Assembly: GCA_038501625.1 (NCBI GenBank)
Contig: JAZAYU010000003.1
Coordinates: forward strand, 2,483,001 to 2,547,000
Source: Corbicula japonica
Lineage: Eukaryota > Mollusca > Bivalvia > Venerida > Cyrenidae
DNA: 64,000 bases
Direction of reading: 5' to 3'
The position numbers were made by a program, and so were the translations under genes. Of the stretch, positions 11,625 to 23,308 are shown piece by piece; the first letter of the stretch is position 1, and each line of letters starts with the position of its first letter. The notes beneath the pieces are model-generated. The model saw only the letters and a list, made by a program, of their open reading frames with translations. It was not told where the DNA came from and did not search any database.

Positions 11625-11880
11625 GCTTACTTTTAAATGTAAATATTGAATCAGTCCTACAAGCTACCAATTAGAGCATTAGATATTCAAAACTTTAATG
11701 AAGTGCCAATGACACGACCTCACATTTATCTTTCGAGACAGGTCGGGCGCTATTAATCCCTTGTATTGAATGACCAGCGGAATGACCATGAATGAAAATC
11801 AAGTCAAGTGCTTACTTAAAAAACTCGGTTGTAAATTACACTGCTGTCATTTTACACCATTATCTATTCTAATTTTTTGG
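11625..11880. repeat. Duplicated intronic block, copy 2
   Basis: Partner of 7525-7760, about 4.1 kb away in the same intron and in the same orientation. Conserved words are separated by diverged stretches. Confidence 0.6.
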
Positions 11881-12076
11881 AGACGGTTATATGTACCAAT
11901 AATTGAATAGGACAGAAAACTTTACAGAGAAAGCGCTCTCCTAAAAAAATTAATGTATTTTTCTAAAGATAATTTCTTTACTACCCAAAGATTTATTTTT
12001 GCATATATGGAGTTTTTAAACATGATGTGAAGAAGGAAAAAGAAACATGCCTAGCTGCACATTATATAAAAGCCTG

Positions 12077-12222
12077 CCCCCAAGATCATCAAACTAAAAC
12101 TGGAGACCAGTATCAAATCTCAAGGATCTGATTGGCTGAAATGGCAAATGGTTGCCATTTCAGCCAATCAGATCCTTGAGATTTGAGACTGGTCTCCAAT
12201 CTCATTTTGATGATCTTGAGCC
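12077..12222. mobile_element. MITE-A copy, near-perfect palindrome
   Basis: GCCCCCAAGATCATCAAACT to TTTGATGATCTTGAGCCC, both halves nearly identical. Confidence 0.85.
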
Positions 12223-13382
12223 CTGGTACCAACATATGGAGGCATTCAGCACATTAATATTAGGCTTGATCTCAATGTTTTTATTTGACACCAGCACCCT
12301 ATACAAAAATACTTAAATACTTAAATATATATTTGAAACTTGCCAAAACTTCTGATTTTGTTGATACAATTAACTTTTTTGCATTTTTCTCACAACAGTT
12401 TGCCTTGGGCTGATACAAAACATACTTTATTGTGGAGGGTCCTGTAATGGAGTGTAAGGTTCTTGTAAATCAATGACAGTAGTTGATGTTAATGTGTTAT
12501 TTTACCATGGATTATAGTGCCAATATCTAACTTTACAATAATAAATCTACAATACTTTGTCTTCATTTAAAAAATTAAATGAAATTTTCAATTCCTCAAG
12601 AAAATCTTTTTACTGACAAATTAAACATTTCAATGAAGTAAAAAACAACAATACTAAAAAAAGCTTTCAAAATTTAAACACTTTCAAGAAAATTCCTGCG
12701 TTTAACACTAATATCCAAATAATAATCACAATTTCGAAAGTTCTAGGTCCATTTTGGCCTTTCTGACAATAATACACATGAACAATAAATCAAAGACAAT
12801 TAAGTGAAATTTAACAGTCCAAATTAAAGATAGCAAACAGTTATCTACCAATCATTAAATAAATTATCAAATTTAATTTTGATTTCAAGTATCCACTTAT
12901 ACCAATCTCTGTAATACTATTAAACTGTTATAATCTATACTTGGTTAGGTCATAACAACTCCCTACCATTATCTTACCCCTATTGAACTTTTATTTGACT
13001 AACAGAGATTAATGTACTCTCCTATTCAAACTGACAACTTACAAATGTTAATCCTACATGATCTCCACTTAAGCTAATTGCTTATTTGGCATTTTTGCCA
13101 CCCGTAAACACAAATGATGAATGACAACATAATAAATCATAACCTTTCAGGCCTGGGACAGTTTGTGTCCATGACAATCTGATCTAATTTTGTTCAAAAT
13201 ATTTTGACAAATACTTTTTTACATTATACAATCTTAGTGTTCCTGTTTTGTTTACTGCCTGTTTTGACAAAGAAAACATGACCAAAAACAGGGTACAGTT
13301 TTGACTGCAGAAGAACCAATCTGCAACTGAAGCATAATGATAGTACAATGCATACATTCTTTTTAATAGCCATGAAAAGTGT

Positions 13383-14280
13383 TTAACCTTTAACTCTACT
13401 GATAAGACTTCTATACATAATGTGTGAACAATGTAGATCCTAGAATTTATATACGTAATGTGTGAACAATGTAGATCCTAGAATCTATATACGTAATGTG
13501 TGAACAATGTAGATCCTAGAATCTATATTCATAATGTGTGAACAATGTAGATCCTAGAATCTATATACATAATGTGTGAACAATGTAGATCCTAGAATCT
13601 ATATTCATAATGTGTGAACAATGTAGATCCTAGAATCTATATTCATAATGTGTGAACAATGTAGATCCTAGAATCTATATACATAATGTGTGAACAATGT
13701 AGATCCTAGAATCTATATTCATAATGTGTGAACAATGTAGATCCTAGAATCTATATTCATAATGTGTGAAGAATGTAGATCCTAGAATCTATATACATAA
13801 TGTGTGAACAATGTAGATCCTAGAATCTATATTCATAATGTGTGAACAATGTAGATCCTAGAATCTATATACATAATGTGTGAACAATGTAGATCCTAGA
13901 ATCTATATTCATAATGTGTGAACAATGTAGATCCTAGAATCTATATTCATAATGTGTGTAATGTGTGAACAATGTAGATCCTAGAATCTATATTCATAAT
14001 GTGTGAACAATGTAGATCCTAGAATCTATATTCATTATGTGTGAACAATGTAGATCCTAGAATCTATATACATAATGTGTGAACAATGTAGATCCTAGAA
14101 TCTATATACATAATGTGTGAACAATGTAGATCCTAGAATCTATATACATAATGTGTGAACAATGTAGATCCTAGAATCTATACTGATCACTTCTTGACCT
14201 GAAATAACCTAACACTGTTGATCCAGATGGAATGGCATGGATGTGCTGGCTAATCTTGATCTACACTGTTTACCCATGCC
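13383..14280. mobile_element. MITE-B copy expanded by an internal minisatellite
   Basis: Left end TTAACCTTTAACTCTACTGA and right part (CTGAAATAACCTAACACTGTT, GGCATGGATGTGCTGGCTAA) are MITE-B. The intervening GTGTGAACAATGTAGATCC arm is amplified into the array at 13420-14182. Confidence 0.75.
13420..14182. repeat. Minisatellite of 38-bp units, about 20 copies
   Basis: The unit begins ATGTGTGAACAATGTAGATC and ends with a variable TATACATA, TATTCATA or TATACGTA. Copies are almost identical. One unit near 13950 carries a 9-bp stutter (GTGTGTAATGTGTG). The unit equals a MITE-B hairpin arm plus a short joining sequence. Confidence 0.95.
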
Positions 14281-14508
14281 ATGCTATACGGCATCCTTAC
14301 AGACTAAATATCATATGCTAAAATCCTTTTCATTTTGTCTTGTTGGCTACAGTATTATTACTATGTTCAGCAGACCTAAGATCGTACGTATGCCCGTTCA
14401 GTGTGCATTTCACTGATGTCCTACCACTCAGCAGCCAAAAGGACCTACCCGTAGCTGTCAGCATACATTTCAATGATGTTCTGCTACTCAGCAGCCTTAA
14501 GAACCTAC

Positions 14509-14681
14509 CTGTGCCTATCGGTGTACATTTCACTGATATCCTGCCACGAGGAATGCAGTTCCTGCAGCATGGTACGTATTCTCTGCCTCTCGTCCAGTTC
14601 ACACTGTTGATACACGATCTCTTTCTCTCGGTCTACTTTGTCAATGCCCGCTTTAGCCTCTTCCAGTCGTCTCTGAACCTC
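14509..14681 (-). CDS. DMD: Dystrophin exon (human exon 43 equivalent), spectrin repeat R16
   Basis: 173 bp, exactly the human length, after TCCATTACAG, donor GTAGGT, ending in phase 2. It encodes EVQRRLEEAKAGIDKVDREK and LQELHSSWQDISEMYTDRH, where human has LSQLDFQWEKVNKMYKDRQ. The helix C Trp is in SSWQD. Confidence 0.97.
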
Positions 14682-14839
14682 CTGTAATGGATCAAGCAGT
14701 GTCATTCTGTCGGAGTACTATACAGAAAATAAGTAACAAAAATTTATCTTAAAAATTAAAATCAACAGTTTCTGTTGGTCATTACCAGGTTTCCAAATAA
14801 AAAACAAGCTTTATTTATAATAGCATTTTTGGCTTTTTA

Positions 14840-15030
14840 TTAACCCTTTCCTTCATATATATGCCTTTCATGGCATGGGAGAACATTGTAGATCCAGATC
14901 AGTCGGCACAATTTGCTTTATGATTAGTTAGGTTATTTCTGACCAAAATGCGACCAGTGTAGATCCTGATCAGACCATCTACACTGGTCACACATGCGTA
15001 CAATTGTGTATACATGGAGGAAAGGGTTAA
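14840..15030. mobile_element. MITE-B copy, shortened
   Basis: TTAACCCTTTCCTTCATATA to ATGGAGGAAAGGGTTAA, with an internal deletion in the second hairpin. Confidence 0.8.
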
Positions 15031-15061
15031 GAAGTTAGCTTTACATGCTTATCAACTAACA

Positions 15062-15303
15062 TAACCTCTTTACTTCATGGATAAGCCCTTTTATCATATA
15101 ACAGTGAAAATACAGACCAGCTTGCAAATCTCTGTAGTATGATCAGGATCTAAACTGTTCACTTTAAGGTTTATTAGATATTTTATAAGCAATATGCGAA
15201 AAGTGTAGATCCAGATCAGACTAAACAGATGTGGAGGCAGATCAGAATCTTCACTGGTAATGTATTATGTAATTAAAAGTGTATCTATGGAGTAAAGGGC
15301 TAA
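15062..15303. mobile_element. MITE-B copy, diverged
   Basis: TAACCTCTTTACTTCATGG to TATGGAGTAAAGGGCTAA. Confidence 0.7.
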
Positions 15304-15445
15304 TATTACCAGTGCTCTTTTTTCTTTTTCTTTTTTTTTGGGGAGGGGGGAGGGGTTCTGAACATATGATTTGGTTAAAAATTATGTGATGCCCTTAGGT
15401 GCTGGAGAGTTACTTGTTTATATCTACTTTCCTCATTGATATCTG

Positions 15446-15592
15446 GGCTGAAGGTTATAAAACCGAGATTGAAAACTAGTCTCAAATTTCAAGAATCTGA
15501 TTGGCTGAAATGGCGATCAGCGGCCATTTCAGCCAATCAGATGCTTGAGATTTGAGACTGGTTTCCAATCTCAGTTTTATAACTTTGAGCAC
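15446..15592. mobile_element. MITE-A copy
   Basis: GGCTGAAGGTTATAAAACCG to AGTTTTATAACTTTGAGC, with a complete palindrome. Confidence 0.8.
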
Positions 15593-15983
15593 AGGTATCT
15601 GTTCATCACATACAGGCTCAAAATACTTGAAACTGGAACTATTTACAGGATATGCAAAACATTTGATGAACATTACTAAATATTCATCAACTATTCATTA
15701 AACTTAATTAATGGTAAAAAAGCTTATACTTCAGTGTAATTATTATAAAGTACATGTTTAAACATACAAAAAAAGAAACAAGACAGCCATGATGGCACTG
15801 ATGAAGATAATATTACCAACAAAATATGTAAGCCTTTAGCCAATCAGGCTTCAGAAAAGGAAATTTTAAATCACAAAATATTCTAATGGCATTTTTACAA
15901 TCACACAGAGAAAGACAGTCCAACCCACTGGTAGCCATATTATTTATGAAATGGCATGGCTTGCAAGGGTTTGATAGAGTTTA

Positions 15984-16122
15984 ACCGAAAAACTAAATCA
16001 GGAGACCAATCTCAAATCTCAAGCATCTAATTGGCTGAAATGGCTACCAGTCACAATTTCAGCCAATCAGACGCTTGAGATTTAAGACTGGTCTTCAATC
16101 TCAGTTTTCTGATCTTGGGCCA
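15984..16122. mobile_element. MITE-A copy, left end eroded
   Basis: The palindromic centre and the right end (CTCAGTTTTCTGATCTTGGG) are intact. Confidence 0.75.
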
Positions 16123-16397
16123 AGGACATTCGGTGAAATGTTTTTAAAACTGGTCTAGCCAATTTATTGCAGGTTTTTAAAACTGTTCCATAAAGTGATA
16201 TGATGGAAAAACAGACCTTATTCAGGGCACAATGTATCAATTTAATAATCATCTCATACATGAAAGAAAGTCTGGCCAAATTTCAGTACTTAAAACCTGA
16301 CCAATATTGAGCATACTCTAAGTTTGGATCAGATGAGATATACCAAAGCCATATACCATTGGCATGCACCACAACCTTAATGTTTATGAAGTTTTAT

Positions 16398-16566
16398 TTA
16401 ATCCTTTACTCCAGATAGATGCATTTTATAGCATGTGTGACCAGTGTAAATCCAGATCAGATGGAACGGAATAACCTAATAAATAACAACGATCAGATGT
16501 GCCTGCTGATCTAGATCTACACTGCTCACCCACATCTTAAAGGTGTATAATACAAGGAAAGGGTTT
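16398..16566. mobile_element. MITE-B copy with internal deletion
   Basis: TTAATCCTTTACTCCAGATA to TACAAGGAAAGGGTTT, one hairpin largely lost. Confidence 0.65.
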
Positions 16567-16838
16567 GGGAAGATGATGTAAGAGAAATGCAAGCCCTTTA
16601 GGAAGTTGTGGCCAATGGAGTCAATCAGACAGAGCCCCAAAATGCAGCATTTTATTGTCTGCTTGTCTTGCTGTACCGTTGCTTTATGACCACCACTTAT
16701 ACAATGAAATTACTCCACACAAACGTAAGATTGTTATTTCCATTGGGGCAATCTTTTTCCCCAATTTGTCCCTGCAGTGTTTGCTATGGTGAGAACGATT
16801 CTATGTTTATTGAGACACTTTAACACCCATCAGACTGT

Positions 16839-16954
16839 GCCCAAGGTTATAAAACTGAGCATAGAAACCAGTCTCAAATCTCAAGCCATTTCAGCCAATC
16901 AGATGCTTGAGATTTGAGACTGGTTTCCAATCTCAGTTTTATAACCTTCAGGCC
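16839..16954. mobile_element. MITE-A copy, centre deleted
   Basis: The left arm jumps from CAAATCTCAAG directly to CCATTTCAGCCAATCAG. Confidence 0.8.
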
Positions 16955-18086
16955 AGAAATCCTGTTTTCAGTGAGTTCAAATAGATAACGTGTCAGTAGA
17001 CTGGAAGAAATAAATTCAACCATTTGATGATGGCAAAAACAAAGATCTTTTCAAACTTATCACAATGCACATATATTTTTAAGCCTAGAAAACCAGTTTT
17101 GAAACAATATCAATTTTGATTGACACATAGCAAGGATGGCCAATAAGTTTTTCTGTTAGTATCCCTTTTGAAAATCTGGTCAATAAAATGTTCTGATAAA
17201 ATGTTCTCAAGCAATATATTGTATTACATTCTGATACAAGTTAGCAGCCTTTGATGAAATTAACCATTTAAAGATGGTATGAGATGTCAGAACTTGGTTA
17301 TACAGAAGCCAACACCAGATGACTGTCATACAAAGGGAGCTAATTCATACAGTGTTATACTGGTAGTTATAAAATAAATAGCATACATGATCTATACAAT
17401 ATTCTGAACTATATATTATAAAACAACTAACCCGGTGCCATTGAATACCCTGAAAACAATTAAGCAAATTTATTATATTTCAATTTCACAGCCAAATCTT
17501 TAATAAACAGATGGTTAAGTCAGGCTATAGCAACCATAGTTGTATATTGGAGAGGAGTGATGCTTTGTATTGTTAGAGTAAGAAGTTAAATTTCAGTAGC
17601 ACAGTATAAAGAGAGTTTTTAGTGTAAAGAGGAATATACCACTCAGCCAAGTGTAATTGCATGGCAAGTTTGTGTAATTATGGGGGGGGGGGGGGTATAG
17701 ACAAATATGATTATTTCCCTTGATGACCTACTTTTCAACCTAGTTCAAACTTGTGTGCAATTTTATCAACCAAGTTTGGCACAGAATTGACAATCATAAT
17801 GCCTCAAATTATCCAAGAATCAGCACTCAGCACACCATTTAATGCTACCATTATAAAGCTTACAAAGTATTTCTATAATTTAAGTTCCTTTTTCACCCCA
17901 GATGGTTCTGACAAATATTCTGTGCAAGATGAGTTAATGTTGACCTTGGTGTGCTTATAAGTTTTTTTTTAATTTTATTTCATTTGACATACTGGCTAAT
18001 TTTCTGACCCCATGAAACACTGATTTCTAACCATTTTAAGTTCTAATAAATTCTAAAAGTGATGTGGACTTGACAGATTTTTTTTT
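16955..18086. other. Intron stretch with only a short poly-G tract
   Basis: AT-rich sequence; a run of about 14 G at 17682-17695 is the only notable feature. Confidence 0.6.
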
Positions 18087-18322
18087 ATAACCATTTACTC
18101 CATGGGATATGACTGTTATCCCATGGGCACATTGAGGATCTTAATCACCTTCACACCATATTGCAGTCTGATCCGGATTTACAGCTTCTTGGTCAGGAAT
18201 AACCTAATAAATGTACAAGAAACTTGAATACAGCCTGGTCGAACTACACTGAGGTGCAGACAGATTAGGATCTACACTGATCACACATGGAATAAAGGCT
18301 GTATCCATCAAGTATAGGGTAA
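18087..18322. mobile_element. MITE-B copy, diverged
   Basis: CCATTTACTCCATGGGATAT start and GTCAGGAATAACCTAATAAA centre, right end GTATAGGGTAAA. Confidence 0.65.
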
Positions 18323-18369
18323 ACATAGATTGTAGATCCTTATCAGCCTATGATGTTCATCTAGAGCAT

Positions 18370-18578
18370 ATATTCTCATTTCTGGTGTGGGTGAACACTG
18401 TAGATCCAAATCAAATGGCACATCTGATCAAGGTTTCCTCTTTTGGCTTAAAAATAGGTTATTTCTGACCAAAAAGTGAACATTGCAGATCCTGTTCAGA
18501 CAGCTCAGATGTGCCTGCTGATCTGGATCTATACTGTTTGCCCATGACATAAAGGTGTATATGTCTAGGAAAGCTTAA
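18370..18578. mobile_element. MITE-B copy, left end lost
   Basis: GGTTATTTCTGACCAAAAAG centre and two hairpins; right end TATGTCTAGGAAAGCTTAAA. Confidence 0.65.
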
Positions 18579-19492
18579 ATCGTTAAGCTGCAGCTTCTAA
18601 ATTTTATATTCTCTCCAAACGAGGTAAGGAACTCTTCAAATCTGATAAAAACTTGTTATTTATATCACTTTTACACCTGACATGAAAGGATTTCTGATCA
18701 AATGAGATTACTAGCTAACTTTTCCTCATTATAAGATCTTAAAGAAAACTAACAATAAAGTAATATAAACAATTTATATTCTTTTTACATAATTAAGCAA
18801 ATTACTGGTACATCTGATGAACTTAATATTACCAGTGCATAGTTGCTCACATTAATTATGCAGCAATTAAGGCCAAAAGAAATAAAAAAAGTTGTTGACC
18901 CCCTGTTGCAAAAAACACTCTCCCAAAATTGATATATCATTTTTAAATATGAAACTAAATATTAAACCAAGACTGTATCATGACTGTCCCTAATAATGTA
19001 AACAGAAGGACAGTCAAAAGTTGCTAAGGGATTCCTAGTTTGTTAGTTCAAAATATATAAATGCTTAAGCCCTTAGCAGCCCTTAGCAGCAGGAGGCAAG
19101 CAATTACCAGTAAAGGAAACAATTAACATTCCTAATCCTCTTAGCAACACCCTTGCTGCTAACCCATTTCCTTAGGACACTCTTTCAACCACACCAACAC
19201 CCACAATTATTTCCAGTCAAAGCTTTTGTATGAAGTTGACAAAAACAACAAAAGATGGTGTGGGGAAAGGACCAACATAATGTCATGGCTTGTGGATACG
19301 ACACCTGTCACATGATCAGGTGATCTGGGGCATGCAAATCAAGCCGTGTGGTAACATGGTATGTCATAAGGTGGTCTGCCCACTTAACATCCAAAGCTCC
19401 GTTTCCCTGTGGGACCAGAATTTTATACACAACCTCATACGTGATGTCAATACGATATTACAGTTATGAAGGAATGCTAATCATGATAGGTT

Positions 19493-19696
19493 CTCTTTAC
19501 TCCTTTGGATACAGCTTTTATGATGACCTTTGCACATCCAAATCAATGTTATATCAGTGCCACCTGAATATACCTTTCACTTTTAGATTCATTAGATTTT
19601 ATCTGAACAAGGAGACAATAGTGTAGTCCAGATCAGATGGCACCGATGTGATGTAAAAGGTGTATCAAAGGTGTATCGATGGAGTAAGGAGTTAAA
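19493..19696. mobile_element. MITE-B remnant
   Basis: CTCTTTACTCCTTTGGATAC start and TATCGATGGAGTAAGGAGTT end with eroded hairpins. Confidence 0.5.
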
Positions 19697-20079
19697 TAAT
19701 AAGACATCACCAAACCTGGGCCAGCAGATTCACAATAGAAGAAACTAATCATTTATTTACCCATTGCCTAAGATAACTTCAGCAATTTTTATTACCAGAA
19801 CTTGCCTCATTCTATCAGTTAGGTATAATATCTTACAATAACAATCCTAATCATAATGATACGCTCCTAGTCATTAACATTTGTCTGTAGCCTTCTTCAT
19901 TACAAGCCTCAGTGCAAGGCTCTGTCACTTTTCTGCTCTACATTATTATATACTTTATCCTCCTGAAACAACAAAGCTTTCTTCTGTGACTAATTAGGAC
20001 TAATGGAGCCTATATGAAAAGATGACCAAGAATTGCAGATCACACACATCTTTGTCATTGTTTTAGATTATGTGTTTTT

Positions 20080-20299
20080 TAACCTTTTACTCCTTTTATA
20101 AAGTTTTGATCAAACCTGTGAACAGTGTAGATATAGATCAGCCTGCACATCCCCGCCATCTGATCAGGATCTACACTGGTTGTTTCTTGATCAGAAATAA
20201 CCTTATGAATCAAAAAACAGAGAAGATTCTGATTGGACGGAAGGAATGTGCAGGCTGATCTGGATCAACAATGTTCTCCCATGGATAACTGAAAAGGTT
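20080..20299. mobile_element. MITE-B copy
   Basis: TTAACCTTTTACTCCTTTTA start, both hairpins, eroded right end. Confidence 0.7.
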
Positions 20300-20483
20300 T
20301 AGTAAATTTAAGCAGTGTAGACCCCAATTACTGTCCCAATCTACATGTAGCACTTGTCAATAAGATTATCACCTTCATGTGTTTGTTGAAGACTCTCCAT
20401 ACTTCAGGATAATCACACATACTAACTTGGCAGTTCTGTAATTAGTTCTGTTGGAAAAAATGCATAACATCTATCTAAATTAC

Positions 20484-20504
20484 CTGGGAATGAACAACTA
20501 TTAC
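20484..20504 (-). CDS. DMD: Optional 7-codon extension of the exon 41+42 equivalent (tandem donor)
   Basis: The exon end carries two donors 21 bases apart: TTGAAG|GTAATA and CCCAG|GTAATT. Both leave phase 0. The distal one, which looks slightly stronger by consensus (CAG|GTAA), adds Val-Ile-Val-Val-His-Ser-Gln in helix A of R16. Human sequence corresponds to the short form. Confidence 0.4.
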
Positions 20505-20900
20505 CTTCAAGATATCTTCTTGTTTAGAAAAGTCATCGAAATCTTTGCCGCCGAGTTCTGGGCCAGTCAATTGTCTGTTGATATCAGCAATCTGGTCCGA
20601 GAGTCTCCGAACATCCACTCGGATCTGTGAGGGTGATCTGGGAGAAGCAGCCTGTGTCACGCTTGATTGAACAACTGTGTAAGTTGTCCTTGTCACTTGA
20701 CCTTCTGTGACCCCTGGCTCCATGGTGATCGGCGGATACTGTATCATAGCAACCTGATTGTTGATATCCTGCCATCGTCGCTGCAGACGGGCAATATCTG
20801 GTTCAACAAGTGCTCCTGCCCCTTTGTCTTGTAATGGCTGTGCCTGTTGTCGCAAAGTGTCAAGGTCACGCTGTCGTCTTTTCAGCTCGTCTTCAAATGC
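20505..20900 (-). CDS. DMD: Dystrophin exon (human exons 41+42 in one), R15, linker and R16 start
   Basis: 396 bp, 132 codons, phase 0 to 0, after TTCTGACAG. It encodes AFEDELKRRQRDLDTLRQQA and LVEPDIARLQRRWQDINNQ (human AVEPTQIQLSKRWREIESK), closing R15. A Pro/Thr/Val/Ser-rich linker follows (PPITMEPGVTEG, TYTVVQSSVTQAASPRSP), then helix A of R16 (LSDQIADINRQLTG and GGKDFDDFSKQEDILK). Human R15 and R16 are also separated by a linker here. R16-R17 is the nNOS-binding part of vertebrate dystrophin. A second in-frame donor at 20484 would add VIVVHSQ. Confidence 0.97.
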
Positions 20901-21439
20901 CTGTCAGAATAAGAACAGAATTCATGATATTTAATGACATCATTATTTTAATTTTATGCTGACTAATATTGCTCGAAGCTGTCAGTACAATAGAATCAAG
21001 AATATGGAGTTGAGTCCCATCAGTACACTTATATAAAATTGTACACAGAAATCACCAGCCTACAGCTAGAAATTTATAGAAAAAGTCTTCAAACATCTCA
21101 ATTAAACTTAGAACAATCATGTCAAACAGCAAAAAAAAGTAAAATGAAAAACAGAAACTGAAATCTATTTCTAAGGTGCAAACAAAAATAGAAAACAGCC
21201 AATCATTTCCGTTGATATTTGAAATTTTGACACCATTTCCTTGCCTAGGTAACAGGCTAGAGACAGAACTTTGGCACACAAGGTTCTAATTAGATGAAGA
21301 AATTGCAGATTGACAAGAGGGGGTGGGGTACAATAATGCATTTTGGCAACAGTGGCTGTGCACATTTTTCTTAAGTGCAAAAACATAAAATACTCTCTAA
21401 AACAAAAACAAAGAAATCAACAGGTGTGAAATGTTGTTT

Positions 21440-21632
21440 ATATTTGGATACAGCTTTTATTTTAAGTGCACATCTGTGCAGTCTGATCTGGATCTGTGCT
21501 GTTTTAGATCCTCCAGGTTATTTCTGACCAAGACAGAGAATGTAGATCTTTATCAGACTCTGGGGAACACACGACTAATCTTCGTGAACAAAGGTCGCCC
21601 GTGGAATAAAACCAATATCCCATGAAGAAAAG
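21440..21632. mobile_element. MITE-B remnant
   Basis: GTCTGATCTGGATCTGTGCTG and GGTTATTTCTGACCAAGACA with eroded termini. Confidence 0.5.
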
Positions 21633-21822
21633 TGTTCAACAAGAACAAGTATAATAGTAATCACATGACCTTCAGGCTGTGTAATAAAAACCAATGTCAT
21701 TCTTAGCACAATTATAGTCCAATGAGATCCCAGCAAAAGCATCTTTTCAGCCAATATCCAAATTGATCGAATCAGACTTCGCACATAAGCTGGTGAAAGT
21801 GTTCCTAACATTCCCACGCTAC

Positions 21823-22046
21823 TTAACCCTTTCCTCCATATATATGCATTTTTACGCATGTGTGACCGGTGTAGATCAAGTGCCGTCTGATCAGGATCTG
21901 CACTGGTCACTTTTTGGTCAGAAATATCCTAATAAATCAAATAGCGAACAGTGCAGATCCTGATCAGACAGCACAGACGTGCCGGCTGATCAGGATCTAC
22001 ACTGTATGCCTACGCAATAAAGGTGTGTATATGGAGGAAAGGGTTA
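21823..22046. mobile_element. MITE-B copy, near-intact
   Basis: TTAACCCTTTCCTCCATATA to TATGGAGGAAAGGGTTA, with a small deletion in the first hairpin. Confidence 0.85.
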
Positions 22047-22190
22047 TCATGCTACTGACTTAAACTTTAGATTTTATCAAGGATCTCGCAGACTGAAAAA
22101 GGAGTGGTACCTCCATGGATCACAAAACTTTTTCTAACTGATGTACAACTGAAAATTACTTAAGTTTTATAAATTCTAAACTTGTATTAT

Positions 22191-22431
22191 GTTTCATTCC
22201 ATATATACATGTTTTATCATGTCTGCAACAAGAGTAGATCTAGATCAAGATCAGCTGGCATATTCTGTTCCATCTGGTAAGGATCTACACTGTTTCCTTC
22301 TGGGTCAGAAATAACCTAATAAATGTAAAGCAATAGAATAGATCCTGATCAGATGACAAGTATGTGCCAACTGATCTGGATCTATACTGTTTGCACATGG
22401 GATAACAGGCATATCCCATAGAGTAAGGCGA
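22191..22431. mobile_element. MITE-B copy, diverged
   Basis: GTCAGAAATAACCTAATAAA centre flanked by two hairpins; termini eroded. Confidence 0.65.
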
Positions 22432-22495
22432 TAGTGCACCTGCAATGTTTCAAAGAACAAGTGTGTCTTGTTCTGGGGAAACTCCAATTATCTGG

Positions 22496-22655
22496 GCTGA
22501 AGGTTATAAAACTGAGCATGGGAACCAGTCTCAAATCTCAAGCATCTGATTGGCTGATATGGCGACCAGTCGCCATGTCGCCAGTCGCCATATTAGCCAA
22601 TCAGATGCTTGAGATTTGAGACTGGTTTCCATGCTCAGTTTTATAACCTTAGGCA
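22496..22655. mobile_element. MITE-A copy with duplicated centre
   Basis: A complete palindrome in which CCAGTCGCCATGTCG is duplicated at the centre, about 15 bp longer than usual. Confidence 0.85.
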
Positions 22656-23065
22656 ATGATGTATGTGTATGATTCCATTTTATACCATTTTATTTTATAA
22701 ACATATTTCTTGCAAACTGGCTTCAAACAGAACTATATAAAATGGTGGGAATGTATACTCAAGTTCTCTGTATCAAGGCTGCTAATGTACATCATATGCA
22801 CATGCTTAATCAGTGCAAACCCAATTGGTATTTTCAAATTTTTACGATATTTCTTGACAAGATTTTTATTAAATCCATGTGCACATCAAAAACCTACTTT
22901 TTAATATAAACATGATATTTTTTTCATTAGTAAAAGTATAGCATCATAATATTATAAGCCAGAGAGTGGAATGAGATGTTTTCTTGAAAAAGGGGTTCCC
23001 AGCTCAGGTATTTCAATCTTAAGAAAACAGTCGAGTGTATGCGGTAGTACATGTAATGGTTATCA

Positions 23066-23308
23066 TTTAACACTTTCCTCCATACTATATGCCTTTATGG
23101 CATGGGCGAACATGTGTAGATCCAGATCAGCTGGCATATCTGTGCTGTCTTATCAGGATGTGCACTGGTTGCTTTTTGATTTTATTAGATTATTTCTGAA
23201 CAAAAAGCACACTGTGATGATGCTGATCAGATGGCACAGATGAGCCGGCTGATCTGGATCTACTCTGTTTGCACAAGCAATGAAGGTATATCTATGGAGT
23301 AAATGAAT
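23066..23308. mobile_element. MITE-B copy
   Basis: TTAACACTTTCCTCCATACT start, both hairpins, right end TCTATGGAGTAAATGAAT. Confidence 0.7.

Larger units (their letters stand above)
6696..14508. other. Intron of 7.8 kb (human intron 43 position)
   Basis: Holds two MITE-B copies, three MITE-A copies, a pearl-like cluster, a duplicated unique-looking block and a 763-bp minisatellite, each listed separately. The rest (for example 8200-9400, 10900-11600 and 12250-13380) is AT-rich with nothing recognised. Confidence 0.7.

Noticed and set aside
13420..14182. CRISPR-like array
   Set aside because: The units are contiguous 38-bp direct repeats without distinct spacers, in eukaryotic intron DNA. 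This is a minisatellite.
14330..14687. Two overlapping open frames on opposite strands over the exon 43 equivalent
   Set aside because: They are other-frame shadows of the real exon at 14509-14681, which has splice sites, phase and protein similarity.
22971..23243. Open frames containing CATSVDPDQPAHLCHLIRI-like peptides at many sites
   Set aside because: The recurrent peptide is the translation of MITE-B. It appears wherever that repeat occurs and has no gene context.
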